Below the pieces are notes generated by a model. It was not told the origin of the DNA. It did no database searches and saw only the letters and a list, made by a program, of their open reading frames with translations. DNA of 64,000 nt from Iodidimonas nitroreducens (GTDB lineage: Bacteria; Pseudomonadota; Alphaproteobacteria; Sphingomonadales; Rhodothalassiaceae), in NCBI GenBank assembly GCA_000710935.1, contig BAYV01000009.1:1-64000 (forward strand). Direction: 5' to 3'. The position numbers were made by a program, and so were the translations under genes. Of this stretch, positions 47,519 to 57,290 are shown one piece after another (position 1 is the first letter of the stretch; the number at the start of each line of letters is the position of its first letter).

Positions 47519-49231
47519 ATGAAAATGCTGTCAGTTTGGCGAATGGGGCTTTGTGCTCTTGTAAAAGCGCGCCCCCTGCTCCCTTCTATTCCACATCGCT
47601 TATGGCGGGAAAAATCGGGTTCGATGCTGGTTTGGGTCGCGGTTTCGCTGATCCCGCTGGTGGTTTCTGTTGGTATGGCCACCGATATTGCCCGTGGCTT
47701 TGTCATGCGTTCGCAGCTCAATACGGCTTTGGATGCCGCGGCTTTGGCGGGCGGACGGGCCTTCAATCTGCCCAGCCGCGATGATGATGTGCGCAATTAT
47801 TTTGCGGCCAATTTTCCCAGCGGATTCATGGGGGCTACCTTAGGTGAGCTTGAAATCGAACCGCTGGAAATCCCCGGAGAGCCGGAACGCCTGCGGGTAT
47901 CGGCGTCCGTTGAAATGCCAACCCTGTTCATGAAGCTTGTCGGCATCGAAGAGATGAGCGTGGGCACCAGCGCTGAAGTCACCCGTGAAAATCTGGGGCT
48001 GCAGGCCGTTCTGGTGCTGGATCATACCGGTTCGATGAAGGGATCAAAGATCAATGCCCTGGAAGATGCCAGCATCGATCTGGTTGATATTCTGTTCGGC
48101 AATAAGAAAAACCAGCCCCATGATCGCTTGAGTATTGCCATCGTTCCCTATTCGGCCGCCGTAAATGTAGGCGATCTGGGTAGTTCTTTCCTTGATTTCA
48201 GCGGCATTCCACCGGAATTTTTCTATAAACCCAATGATGACAGGAAATGGAAAGGCTGCGTGCTGGCGCGGGAAACCCTCACCTCGCTCAGTTCCAATCC
48301 CAATGTGCTTGATGTCGGGGCGTGGGATATCAGCCTGGCCCCGCCTGCCGTTGGCGGGAAATGGCGGCCCTATATGTATCCGCATTGGTATGATAATAAA
48401 TATCGCAGCTTTCCATTTCAGGATGATGTAGACCCCCGCGACCCCGGTAAAAATGCCGGCAGCAATCTCGATGGTGTTTTTGATGCCAAGGCCTATCGCC
48501 AGGGCAAAGGCCCCGATGGTGAGGTCTGGAGCAATCCAAACACCAATCCATCATTGGGCAATGCCTATACCGGCCCCAATATCGGCTGCCCTGCCGAGGT
48601 GATGACATTCAACAATAATTATGATCAGGTTATTGATTATATTAAAGACAATACAATCGCCTGGTCGCGCGGGGGCACCATTGGCAGTGAAGGTTTAATG
48701 TGGGGCTGGCGGATGCTCGATCCCGAACCGCCCTTCCCCAATATGGTTCCTTATAATGATCCGGCAACGGTGAAGGCCCTTGTGATGATGACCGATGGGG
48801 TGAATGAGGTCTTCCGCTGGCCCCATAATCAATATGCCAAAACCGCTTCTAACGGCCGTCGCTCCGAACCTGAGAATGATGGATCGGATATGCCGGAATC
48901 CGATTATACCGCTTATGGGCGTCTTGATGATGGCCGCTTGGGGACGACGAATATCAATGTCGCGGCCGAGGCCATCAATCTCAGAATGATCAAGGCCTGT
49001 GCGGCGATGAAGATGGGCGGGGTGAATGGTCAGGATCGGGTGCAGATCTATACCGTTATTTTTGGAGGTTTCGCGACTGAAAACAGCCCCAGAGCCAGAA
49101 ATCTTCGAGAGCTTTATCAAGATTGTGCATCGCGCCCGGCGAATGCCTTTCTGGCCCCCAGCAATGAAGATCTGCGGTCTGCGTTCCGCACCATCGGCAA
49201 TGATCTCGCCAATCTGCATCTCAGCCGCTGA
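47519..49231 (+). CDS. TadG-like pilus assembly protein with von Willebrand A domain
   Basis: A 570-residue protein with the TadG N-terminus: GSMLVWVAVSLIPLVVSVGMATDIARG membrane segment and QLNTALDAAALAGGRA. After it comes a VWA domain opening AVLVLDHTGSMKGSKINAL, an intact MIDAS DxTGS, ending near LAPSNEDLRSAFRTIGNDL. The VWA domain carries long insertions (residues about 230-400) rich in Asn, Pro and aromatic residues. TadG-type proteins help Flp pilus assembly and may be surface adhesins. Divergent from the tadE-like genes. The MIDAS implies metal-dependent ligand binding; the ligand is unknown. Confidence 0.85.
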   Translation: MKMLSVWRMGLCALVKARPLLPSIPHRLWREKSGSMLVWVAVSLIPLVVSVGMATDIARGFVMRSQLNTALDAAALAGGRAFNLPSRDDDVRNYFAANFPSGFMGATLGELEIEPLEIPGEPERLRVSASVEMPTLFMKLVGIEEMSVGTSAEVTRENLGLQAVLVLDHTGSMKGSKINALEDASIDLVDILFGNKKNQPHDRLSIAIVPYSAAVNVGDLGSSFLDFSGIPPEFFYKPNDDRKWKGCVLARETLTSLSSNPNVLDVGAWDISLAPPAVGGKWRPYMYPHWYDNKYRSFPFQDDVDPRDPGKNAGSNLDGVFDAKAYRQGKGPDGEVWSNPNTNPSLGNAYTGPNIGCPAEVMTFNNNYDQVIDYIKDNTIAWSRGGTIGSEGLMWGWRMLDPEPPFPNMVPYNDPATVKALVMMTDGVNEVFRWPHNQYAKTASNGRRSEPENDGSDMPESDYTAYGRLDDGRLGTTNINVAAEAINLRMIKACAAMKMGGVNGQDRVQIYTVIFGGFATENSPRARNLRELYQDCASRPANAFLAPSNEDLRSAFRTIGNDLANLHLSR

Positions 49232-49242
49232 TTTATAAGGGA

Positions 49243-50004
49243 TCAGGGGCGCAGGGTCATCCGCTCGCCCGTGATCTCAAAGCCTTCGAGCCGATTGAGG
49301 AAGGACATGCCCAGCAAGGATGTGTTGAGATTGCCATCAGTCACACTGGCCCGCACATTCTCGATGGTCAAATGCCCGCCGATCTCGATGCTTTCAAGAA
49401 AGATCGGGGCCCCCATCACCACCCCATTGGCGGTGTAATAGCGCTCGAAAAACTGTTCCGGAGGGGGATTGATCCCTAATGCCATAGCATCCCTTTTCGA
49501 GAGGATGACATGGCTGGCCCCGGTATCCACCAGAAAGGTGATCGGTTGGCCGGAAACATGGGCGCGTACCTTGAAATGGCCGCTGGGATCGCGTTCAAAA
49601 ACCATGGCCTCGCCACTGCGATAGCCCCGTTCTGTCGCCACATTGCCCACCACCCGATCCGCCACCCCGCCTATTTCATGGCGAAAGGCATAGGCAATGG
49701 CCAAAACAAGCACAATGCCCGACCAGATCGCGATATTTCGGAAAAATTCCCGAAAATGCATGCGCAAAGAAATGACGATCAGGCTGCCAATGCTCATCAA
49801 GGTGACTAAAGTGAGGATGCCGCCCAGATGATTGATCCGCGTGCCGGGAAAAAGCCAGCTGAGCACCAGATATAAAACCAGCAAAAATCCAAACAACCAG
49901 AGAAGTTTTTTAAAAACAGGGCGAAGCCCCCCGCGCCCCTTCTGTTCGGGGCGGTGTGATGGCGGCACGGGGCTTTTTGGTCTCCATGGATCTGATGGCA
50001 TCAC
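49243..50004 (-). CDS. Retropepsin-like aspartic protease (TIGR02281 family)
   Basis: A 253-residue membrane-bound clan AA aspartic protease. Basic, Pro-rich N-terminus, three hydrophobic segments (residues about 33-120), then a retropepsin-like domain with the catalytic FLVDTGASHVIL and LLGMSFLNRL near the C-terminus. As in retropepsins only one DTG is present, so dimerisation is expected; the active domain should face the periplasm. Found widely in alphaproteobacteria next to various genes. Converges with the TadG gene 11 bases away. Confidence 0.82.
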   Translation of the reverse strand: MMPSDPWRPKSPVPPSHRPEQKGRGGLRPVFKKLLWLFGFLLVLYLVLSWLFPGTRINHLGGILTLVTLMSIGSLIVISLRMHFREFFRNIAIWSGIVLVLAIAYAFRHEIGGVADRVVGNVATERGYRSGEAMVFERDPSGHFKVRAHVSGQPITFLVDTGASHVILSKRDAMALGINPPPEQFFERYYTANGVVMGAPIFLESIEIGGHLTIENVRASVTDGNLNTSLLGMSFLNRLEGFEITGERMTLRP

Positions 50005-50049
50005 CCTAATTTAGGTGCAGCCGCGTGATATTGAAAGATCAAAGGGTTT

Positions 50050-50820
50050 TTATGCGGCGGCTTCCGCCATAAGGCGCAGCACCATGCCATCATAAGCGGG
50101 TTCGATATGGGGCGGCAAAGAACGCCTAAGGCTGTCATAATCCATATCATTGCTTAAATGGGTGAGAATGGCGCGTTCGGGCTTTACCTCATCGATCCAG
50201 CCGAGGGTTTTATCCAGATGGGAATGGGTGCGATGGGGGCGATGGCGCAGGGCATCCACCACCCAAAGCTTGATCCCCCGGAGCAGATCAAGGCTTTCCT
50301 TGGGGAAGGCATTCACATCGGTGGAATAGGCAAAATCCCCGAAACGAAATCCCAAAGACCAGATGGGCCCATGTTCCTGCCAGAATGGCTGGGCACATAA
50401 TCCACCGATCCGGATCGGTCCGGCGATTTCATGACCTTTGCAGATCGCCGGATAGCCATGGCGGGATGAAAAAATATAATCAAAGCGCTGATAAAGACGA
50501 TCCAGCGTTTCTTTAGGCGCAAACAGGGGAATTTCGGCCCCCTGTTCCATATGAAATCCCCGCAGATCATCGATCCCATGGGTATGATCGGCATGATCAT
50601 GGGTGATCAGCACAGCATCGATATGATCGATCCCGGTGGCCAGCAATTGCGCGCGCATATCGGGCCCGCAATCGATCAGAAGATTGATATCGCCTTGCTG
50701 GATCAGAATCGATGCCCGGGTGCGTCGATTTTTGGGCTGCGCCGGATCACAGCGCCCCCAATCATTGGGCAGGCGTGGCACCCCGGTGGATGTGCCGCAG
50801 CCCAAAATGGTGATCTGCAT
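50050..50820 (-). CDS. MBL-fold metallo-hydrolase (PhnP-like)
   Basis: A 256-residue metallo-beta-lactamase-fold protein. N-terminal MQITILGCGTSTGVPRL with the metal motif THDHADHTHGIDDLR and later SxxxDVN and LTHLSN, as in PhnP-type phosphodiesterases and the YycJ/GloB-like group. ATG 50820 starts directly at the first beta-strand; an in-frame frame to 50850 adds ten residues. Last gene of the metG-tatD unit, a position it holds in many alphaproteobacteria. Substrate unknown; cyclic phosphate or similar esters are plausible. Confidence 0.82.
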   Translation of the reverse strand: MQITILGCGTSTGVPRLPNDWGRCDPAQPKNRRTRASILIQQGDINLLIDCGPDMRAQLLATGIDHIDAVLITHDHADHTHGIDDLRGFHMEQGAEIPLFAPKETLDRLYQRFDYIFSSRHGYPAICKGHEIAGPIRIGGLCAQPFWQEHGPIWSLGFRFGDFAYSTDVNAFPKESLDLLRGIKLWVVDALRHRPHRTHSHLDKTLGWIDEVKPERAILTHLSNDMDYDSLRRSLPPHIEPAYDGMVLRLMAEAAA

Positions 50821-50872
50821 GCTATCCGTGCCCTGCCCCATCAAAACCACCTTTTAACGCACCCACCCTTCA

Positions 50873-51670
50873 TCATTGGGCAGCCAATCCGCTTGGCGGG
50901 GTGGCTTTGGAAAACAGCCGGAAAAAATTGGCCGTTGTCTGGCGCGCCAAATCCTCAAGCTCAATCCCCCGGAGATTCGCCAAAAACCGCGCGGTATCGG
51001 CAACATAGGCGGGTTCGCAAATTTTGCCACGATAGGGCACAGGCGCCAAAAAAGGCGCATCGGTTTCCACAAGCAGGCGATCATCAGGAATGGCTTTCGC
51101 GGTTTGCTGCAGGTCGGTGGCTTTTTTGAAGGTAACGATCCCTGAAATCGAGATATAAAACCCCAGATCCACCATCTGTTTCATGAAATTCCGGCTGCCG
51201 GTAAAACAGTGGATCACTGCCTTGAATGGCCCCTTTTCCAATTCCGCGCTTAGAATATCAAAGCTATCGGCTTCGGCATCACGGCTATGGATGACCAGGG
51301 GCAATCCCGTTTCCCGGGCCGCCGCGATATGCTCTTTGAAGCTTTTGATCTGATGATCGCGCGGGGCATTTTCATAGAAATAATCAAGCCCGGTTTCCCC
51401 TAAACCGATGATCCGGGGATGCGCCGTTCTGGCAATAAGATCAGCAGCCCCCATCCCGGTTTCGGCTTGCGCCTCATGGGGATGGATGCCCACCGTGCCA
51501 AACACATCATGATACTGATCCACAAGGGCAATGATCTCATCATATTCGCGCAATTTGGTATTGATGCTGAGAAAAGTGCCAATGCCCGCCGCCCTTCCGC
51601 GTTCAATCACCGCATCAACATCATGGGCTAAGCCTTCGTAATTCAGATGACAATGGCTATCGACCAACAT
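50873..51670 (-). CDS. tatD: TatD family metal-dependent DNase
   Basis: TIM-barrel hydrolase of the TatD family (3'-5' exonuclease activity in E. coli). Metal-binding DSHCHLN at the N-terminus, GIHPHEA, GLGETGLDYFYE, VIHSRDA, HCFTGS and VETDAPFLAP are all present; 265 residues. The ATG shares one base with the metG stop (TGATG-like junction), so the two are translationally coupled. Confidence 0.94.
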   Translation of the reverse strand: MLVDSHCHLNYEGLAHDVDAVIERGRAAGIGTFLSINTKLREYDEIIALVDQYHDVFGTVGIHPHEAQAETGMGAADLIARTAHPRIIGLGETGLDYFYENAPRDHQIKSFKEHIAAARETGLPLVIHSRDAEADSFDILSAELEKGPFKAVIHCFTGSRNFMKQMVDLGFYISISGIVTFKKATDLQQTAKAIPDDRLLVETDAPFLAPVPYRGKICEPAYVADTARFLANLRGIELEDLARQTTANFFRLFSKATPPSGLAAQ

Positions 51671-53226
51671 CAGGATGCATCCTTTTCCGCAAGCCTTGGA
51701 AAAATACCGCTTGGCGCCGGCAGGGCCAGCCCCGCCTTCAAACGCCCCGCTTCGCCCAGATCGGCAAAGCCCCGATTTTCATCCGGCACAGCCAGTTGAT
51801 CAAGCAAATGCGCCATGCTTTTGGGCATCAAAGGCTGGGCCAGAATCGCCAGATTGCGCACCGCTTCGGCGGCCACATAAAGCACCGTGCCCATCCGTTC
51901 GGGATCGGTTTTCTTCAGGGCCCAGGGCTGTTCGGCTGCAATATAGCCATTGGCCCGGGAAATCTGCCGCCAGATCACCTCGATCGCTTGATGAATGGCC
52001 TGATCATCAAGATGAACCCGCACTTCATTCAAGGTTTTATCAAGATCGCTGAGCAAAACCGCATCCGCATCCGATAAAAGACCCGGTTGGGGGATCAGAC
52101 CACCACAGTTTTTAGCGATCATCGACAGGCTGCGTTGGGCCAGATTACCAAAATCATTGGCCAGATCGGCATTGCAGCGCGCCAGAAAGCCTTCGCGGGA
52201 AAAATCGCCATCATTGCCGAAAGGCACTTCGCGCATCAGGAAATAGCGCACCGGATCAAGGCCGAATTCTTCAACCAAAGCAAAGGGATCAATTACATTG
52301 CCAACAGATTTTGAAATTTTCTGGCCTTCATTCGTCCACCAGCCATGGGCAAACACCCGCTGCGGCGGCTCCAGACCTGCCGCCATCAAAAAAGCGGGCC
52401 AGTAAACCGCATGAAAGCGCAGAATATCCTTGCCCACCATATGCACATCGGCGGGCCAGAAACGCTGATAATCCCCGCTATCGCTACGTTCGGGATAACC
52501 AAGGGCGGTGATATAATTGGTCAGGGCATCGATCCACACATACATGATATGATCGGGATCACCCGGCACCGGAACCCCCCAATTAAAGCTGGTGCGGGAA
52601 ATCGATAAATCCCGCAATCCGCTTTTAACAAAGCTCATCACTTCATTCATGCGGCTTTTGGGTAAAACGAAATGCGGGTTTTTCTGATAAAAATCCAGAA
52701 GCTTATCCTGCCATTCCGATAGCTTGAAAAAATAGCTCGGCTCTTCCAGCCATTCCACGGGCGCACCGCTGGGGGCGCATGTCTGGCCATTCGGCCCGTC
52801 GATCAATTCGGATTCGGCATAAAAGGCTTCATCGCGTACGGAATACCAGCCGCTATAAGCTCCTTTATAGATATGGCCCGCCGCTTCGATCCGCTGCCAT
52901 AAGGCCTGAACCGAGCGGATATGGCGATCTTCGGTGGTGCGAATGAACTGGTCGATGGAAAAATCCATGCTCTCCACCAGATCACGAAAGCGGCCCGACA
53001 CGCGATCACAAAAGCTTTGGGGATCGACCCCGGCAGCGGCGGCGGATTTTTCCACCTTCTGGCCATGCTCATCGGTTCCGGTCAGGAACATGACATCAAA
53101 ACCATCCAGCCGCTTGAAGCGCGCCAGCACATCGCAGGCCAGGGTGGTATAGGCATGGCCGATATGGGGCACATCATTCACATAATAAATAGGCGTGGTG
53201 ATGTAATATGTTTTCCGTTCCGGCAT
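51670..53226 (-). CDS. metG: Methionyl-tRNA synthetase
   Basis: Class I synthetase. HIGH motif in YYVNDVPHIGHAYTT, KMSKS-type motif in EGQKISKSVGNV, and an anticodon-binding helical domain. At 518 residues it lacks the C-terminal EMAP-like tRNA-binding domain of the long enzymes. The connective peptide has one Cys (QTCAPSGAPVEW) rather than a four-Cys zinc knuckle, as in alphaproteobacterial enzymes. holB is 30 bases upstream, tatD overlaps downstream. Confidence 0.96.
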   Translation of the reverse strand: MPERKTYYITTPIYYVNDVPHIGHAYTTLACDVLARFKRLDGFDVMFLTGTDEHGQKVEKSAAAAGVDPQSFCDRVSGRFRDLVESMDFSIDQFIRTTEDRHIRSVQALWQRIEAAGHIYKGAYSGWYSVRDEAFYAESELIDGPNGQTCAPSGAPVEWLEEPSYFFKLSEWQDKLLDFYQKNPHFVLPKSRMNEVMSFVKSGLRDLSISRTSFNWGVPVPGDPDHIMYVWIDALTNYITALGYPERSDSGDYQRFWPADVHMVGKDILRFHAVYWPAFLMAAGLEPPQRVFAHGWWTNEGQKISKSVGNVIDPFALVEEFGLDPVRYFLMREVPFGNDGDFSREGFLARCNADLANDFGNLAQRSLSMIAKNCGGLIPQPGLLSDADAVLLSDLDKTLNEVRVHLDDQAIHQAIEVIWRQISRANGYIAAEQPWALKKTDPERMGTVLYVAAEAVRNLAILAQPLMPKSMAHLLDQLAVPDENRGFADLGEAGRLKAGLALPAPSGIFPRLAEKDAS

Positions 53227-53256
53227 GGCGGACCCTTATCCTATCTGTAAACCTGA

Positions 53257-54489
53257 TCAGTGGTGTGATGGCATGCGGCCAGCGGCGGCTTCATCCAGCA
53301 TCAAAAGCAAAGACAGCAAAACCTGTTTACGATCAAGATACACAGCATCAGTCCGCGAAATCAGGCCGGTCATCTTTTCCCACAGCTCTACCCAGCGATC
53401 AAGCGCCAGTGAAGCCACAAAATGCTGGCGCAGCGCGCCCTCCCCTTCGATCACATCGCGGCTGCCATCAGAAAATGCCTCTGCATTCCCCATTGCCGCC
53501 CATCGCACGCTGGTTTCAACCCACCATAAAAGCAGGCTGATCATAAGCTGATAGGCGGGCTCAGCTGATTTGAGGGAGAACCGACCGGAAAATTGATGCG
53601 CTTTCACCAGATCGATGCCCGGCATGGTGCGGATCAGCGCCAGCAGATCGGCATAAAGAGAAAGGCCATCGCCTTCGGCCAAACTCATGGCCCGCCCCGG
53701 GGCTCCATCCGATAAAATGGCCAAAGCCCGGGCCTCATTCGCCGCCAGATCAGGATGGCTCAAGGCAAGCGCATCGATCACCTTTTGCTGCAACACAGGG
53801 GCCAGCGCCAGATTGCGGCAACGCGAGCGGATGGTGGGCAAAAGCCGCCCCGGCGCATGGGAAATCAATAAGAGAAGACAATCAGCAGGCGGTTCTTCAA
53901 GAATTTTAAGAATGGCATTGGCGGCATTGCGGTTCAATTCATCCGCCGCATCGATGATGCACACCCGCCAGCCTTTCTGAGCCGCCGTGCGGTTAAAAAA
54001 GGCCTGCATCTTGCGTACATCATCCACCAGAATATCGCCGCGCATCACCTTGCGCCGATCATCCCACCCTCGTTCGATCACTAAAAGATTGCCATGCGAT
54101 CCTTGGGCAATGCGCTGAAACACCGGATCATCCGCCGGAAGATCAAGGCTTGTTAAGGGCGCGAGCTCCGGGCTTTGGACATTATCATTGGGGCCATGAT
54201 CCTTGAGGTCATGATTTTTGAGGGCGGGGCCAAAAAGCGAGGGGGGGTCATCGCGGCTTGTCTGCTCATTGGATTTCAAGATGAACCGGGCCATGCGATA
54301 AGCCAAGGTGGCTTTTCCCACCCCCCTTGGTCCGGTGATCAGCCAGGCATGGTGCATCTTGTGCGATGCGATGGCATCGAGAATGATCCGCTCGGCCCGC
54401 TCATGGCCATAAAGCTTTGTGCTATGGCGCGGATCATGGGCATCCGGCCCCGGTTCAGCCGATTTTTGTCCTGCCGCAGGTCTTGCCAT
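53257..54489 (-). CDS. holB: DNA polymerase III delta' subunit
   Basis: Clamp-loader subunit delta', which with delta and tau/gamma loads the beta sliding clamp. Seen: LYGHERAERIILDAIAS, Walker A-like GPRGVGKATLAYRMARF, IIDAADELNRNAANAILKILEEPP and the SRC-type motif in TIRSRCRNL. 410 residues, longer than E. coli HolB (334), with a hydrophilic insertion at about residues 75-115. Its start overlaps the tmk stop by one base. Confidence 0.93.
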   Translation of the reverse strand: MARPAAGQKSAEPGPDAHDPRHSTKLYGHERAERIILDAIASHKMHHAWLITGPRGVGKATLAYRMARFILKSNEQTSRDDPPSLFGPALKNHDLKDHGPNDNVQSPELAPLTSLDLPADDPVFQRIAQGSHGNLLVIERGWDDRRKVMRGDILVDDVRKMQAFFNRTAAQKGWRVCIIDAADELNRNAANAILKILEEPPADCLLLLISHAPGRLLPTIRSRCRNLALAPVLQQKVIDALALSHPDLAANEARALAILSDGAPGRAMSLAEGDGLSLYADLLALIRTMPGIDLVKAHQFSGRFSLKSAEPAYQLMISLLLWWVETSVRWAAMGNAEAFSDGSRDVIEGEGALRQHFVASLALDRWVELWEKMTGLISRTDAVYLDRKQVLLSLLLMLDEAAAGRMPSHH

Positions 54490-55226
54490 CAGCCCTGCCC
54501 CGCATCCATCACAGGTCTGGTTTTGAGGGATGCAATTTGCTTCAAGATGATCTGCGCCACCTGATGTTCATCCCCCGATGCATCGATCAAATGGCAGCGC
54601 TCGGGGTAGAAGATCGCAAGCTTTTGAAAAGCTGCAGAAAGGGCGTGATGAAAAGCATCCCCCATCCGTTCATAACGATCCTCAGCAAGATTTGAAGCCT
54701 TTGTCGTCTGCTGATCATCGATCTGCGATTGCCGCGAATGCGCCCGCAATAATCCCTCAGCTGGGGGCAGATCCAGAATGAAGGTGAGATCGGGCAATAA
54801 TCCATCGGGATGATCCGGGCTTCCCAAAGCCAGGGCATGGAGGGATTCAATCCGCTCTCGGCCCACGCCCTGAGCAAGCCCCTGATAAACCAGCGTGCTA
54901 TCCCTGAACCGATCGCTGATCACCCAAGCCCCACGATCAAGCGCTGGCTGGATGGTTTTGGCCACATGATCCACTCGGGCGGCGATATGCAAAAGCGCTT
55001 CGCTCATCGGTTCCCAGCGTGCGGGATCGCCCCTGACCAGCAGATCGCGGATCTGCTCTGCCCCCGGTGCGCCACCGGGTTCCCGTGTCAGCACCACATC
55101 ATGCCCTTGGGCGCGCAGATGATCGGCCAGAAGCCGGGCCTGTGTCGATTTCCCGACCCCCTCGCCGCCCTCGAATGTGATAAACATTCCAGCCACGTGC
55201 CGATCTTTGGATGGCAGCCCGCTCAT
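54489..55226 (-). CDS. tmk: Thymidylate kinase
   Basis: Phosphorylates dTMP to dTDP. P-loop FEGGEGVGKSTQARLLADHL near the N-terminus, VLTREPGG, catalytic ISDRFRDSTLVYQG, and the LID region with RAHSRQSQ. 245 residues, slightly long because of a 13-residue N-terminal extension (MSGLPSKDRHVAG). ATG 55226 overlaps the dacA stop in an ATGA junction, which supports this start over M14 at 55187. Confidence 0.95.
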   Translation of the reverse strand: MSGLPSKDRHVAGMFITFEGGEGVGKSTQARLLADHLRAQGHDVVLTREPGGAPGAEQIRDLLVRGDPARWEPMSEALLHIAARVDHVAKTIQPALDRGAWVISDRFRDSTLVYQGLAQGVGRERIESLHALALGSPDHPDGLLPDLTFILDLPPAEGLLRAHSRQSQIDDQQTTKASNLAEDRYERMGDAFHHALSAAFQKLAIFYPERCHLIDASGDEHQVAQIILKQIASLKTRPVMDAGQG

Positions 55227-56410
55227 TTCCCGGCAGAACCAAAAAGCAGATAATCAAGCGCCGCGCCAATCCGTCCAAAGCCGCTCACAGGTTCGATGCT
55301 TTCCCCCGCCAAGACCGGGATCTGCCTTTCTCCCAGATCAGGCGCGCTTAAGGTGACGGTGGCCACAGGCTGGCCTTTTTCAATGGGGCTGGGGATCGGA
55401 TTATCATAGCGCAGCACCATTTCGAGTGCCGTGCGATCCCGCCGCGACAAGGTGAGCTTTAGCGGATCCTGAACAATCAGGGGGACTTTGCCGCTTTTGC
55501 CCAGCCACACATCGGCCTCGCCGATCTGATCACCGGCATCGAAAATGCTATAAGTATCAAAAGCGCGAAAGCCATATTCCAGCAAGGATTGGCTTTCCCG
55601 AGCCCGCGCCGATACGCTATCCAATCCCGCAACCACCACAATCAAACGACGGCCATTGCGGATCGCCGATCCCGTGAGCCCATAGCCAGCGGCTTCGGTG
55701 TGGCCGGTTTTAAGGCCATCAGCCCCATCCATACGATAAATCAAAGGATTACGATTGGATTGGGTGATCGCTTCACCCGTGCGGAAATCCTTGCCATGGG
55801 TGAAGCTTTTTTCGGCATAAATTTCATAAAGCTCGGGAAAATTCCTGATCGTTTTCTCGGCCAGGGTCGCCAGATCATGGGCGGTGGTATATTGGCCATC
55901 CGCAGGCCAGCCGGATGCATTCTTGAACTGGCTGTTGCTCATGCCGATTTCAGCGGCTTTTTCATTCATCCAAAGGGCAAAGGCATCTTCCGTTCCCGAC
56001 ATCATTTCGGCCAGAACCGTGCAGGCATCATTCCCCGACGAGACAATGATGCCGTAGAGTAATTGCTTTACGCTCACCTCTTCACCGGCGCCTAAAAACA
56101 TCAAAGAGGCTTCGGTGCCCGCCCAGCGCCGCCAGGCTTCATCGCTCACCCTTGTGGTATCATCAAGGGAAAGGCTGCCCGCGCGGATCTGATCGAATGC
56201 CAGATACACGGTCATCATCTTTGACATCGATGCCGGGGGGAATGGGGTTTCAGGGTCTTTGGAAAACAGCACATCACCGGTTTCCATTTCCATCAGCAAG
56301 GCATGGCGGGCCGATGTTTCAAGCCCCTGCGCCACCGCTGCCAAGGGCGCCGCCACCAAAAGGGCGGCCATGAGACAGCAGATTTTGAATAATCTTTTCA
56401 CAACAATCAT
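55223..56410 (-). CDS. dacA: D-alanyl-D-alanine carboxypeptidase (PBP5/6 type)
   Basis: Periplasmic penicillin-binding protein trimming the terminal D-Ala of peptidoglycan pentapeptides. Signal peptide (VKRLFKICCLMAALLVAAPLAAVAQ), then motif 1 SMSK in PPASMSKMMTV, motif 2 SGN in IIVSSGNDACTVL, motif 3 KTG in GLKTGHTEAAG, and the C-terminal beta domain (about residues 285-375). No clear amphipathic membrane anchor beyond the last segment (YLLFGSAGK). ATG 56410; an upstream in-frame ATG at 56458 would misplace the signal peptide. Confidence 0.94.
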   Translation of the reverse strand: MIVVKRLFKICCLMAALLVAAPLAAVAQGLETSARHALLMEMETGDVLFSKDPETPFPPASMSKMMTVYLAFDQIRAGSLSLDDTTRVSDEAWRRWAGTEASLMFLGAGEEVSVKQLLYGIIVSSGNDACTVLAEMMSGTEDAFALWMNEKAAEIGMSNSQFKNASGWPADGQYTTAHDLATLAEKTIRNFPELYEIYAEKSFTHGKDFRTGEAITQSNRNPLIYRMDGADGLKTGHTEAAGYGLTGSAIRNGRRLIVVVAGLDSVSARARESQSLLEYGFRAFDTYSIFDAGDQIGEADVWLGKSGKVPLIVQDPLKLTLSRRDRTALEMVLRYDNPIPSPIEKGQPVATVTLSAPDLGERQIPVLAGESIEPVSGFGRIGAALDYLLFGSAGK

Positions 56411-56495
56411 TTTCAGGTGCTTCTTCAAAGTGAACATCAAGGGTGAGTGCCATGACAAACGGCCCGGCCACGGCGTTTTTCATGCAGATATCATA

Positions 56496-57266
56496 TCAGC
56501 CCAGCCGATCGGTAAAAATGCGGGCATCATGATAGCCGCGATCAAAAACGCGATCCAGAATGCGCCGGGCATCGCGCTCATTCCCAAAAGGCCCGATACG
56601 AACGCGGAAAACCTGCCCTTCATTTGTATCGGCAGCCTGAATGATCACCGATTTCAAATCATTCAAACTGCGAAAAACCCGATCCGCATTGCTCCGATCC
56701 GCAAAAGAACCGATCTGGATGAAAAAGGGCCCCGGCACCACGGTATCAGCGGCCACCTGCCGGGGCGTTGCAGACCGTTTTCCGCCATCGGCCAGACTGC
56801 CATCGGGGCGCACGACCTGTACCCGCACGCGGGTCGTTCCCTGATCCTGAAATCCCAAAAGCTGAGCTGCCCGGCGCGACATATCGATGATCCGGTCCCG
56901 GGCAAAGGGGCCGCGATCATTGATCCGCACCGAAATCGCCCGGCCATTTTCCAGATTGGTCACCCGTGCCATGCTCGGCAAAGGCAAAGTGGGATGCGCG
57001 GCGCTCACTTTATTCATATCAAAAACTTCACCATTGGCAGTCGGCTTGCCATGAAAGTTCGGCCCATACCAGGATGCCACCCCTACCCGATCATAATCAT
57101 GATCGATGGCCGGATAATACCAGATGCCGCCGATCTGATAGGGTCGGCCCACTTTTTGTTCCGTGGATTGCGGTGGGGCGCTTCCTGGGCCATAAGATCC
57201 CGATCCGCTGCTGCAGGCAGCCAGAACCAAAAGGCAAAGCGCGGGCAGGATCTGTTTCACTGTCAT
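56496..57266 (-). CDS. rlpA: Septal ring lytic transglycosylase RlpA with SPOR domain
   Basis: Lipoprotein acting on glycan strands without stem peptides at the septum. Lipobox LVLAAC at about residue 12-17, then the double-psi beta-barrel of RlpA with GVASWYGPNFHGKPTANGEVFD and INDRGPFARDRIIDMSRRAAQLLG, and a C-terminal SPOR domain (about residues 175-255), FFIQIGSFADRSNADRVF. ATG 57266 gives a clean lipoprotein signal; 57281 is an alternative. Between mltB and dacA in a cell-wall group. Confidence 0.93.
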   Translation of the reverse strand: MTVKQILPALCLLVLAACSSGSGSYGPGSAPPQSTEQKVGRPYQIGGIWYYPAIDHDYDRVGVASWYGPNFHGKPTANGEVFDMNKVSAAHPTLPLPSMARVTNLENGRAISVRINDRGPFARDRIIDMSRRAAQLLGFQDQGTTRVRVQVVRPDGSLADGGKRSATPRQVAADTVVPGPFFIQIGSFADRSNADRVFRSLNDLKSVIIQAADTNEGQVFRVRIGPFGNERDARRILDRVFDRGYHDARIFTDRLG

Positions 57267-57290
57267 GGTCTTCAGGATCATATCCCCCCA

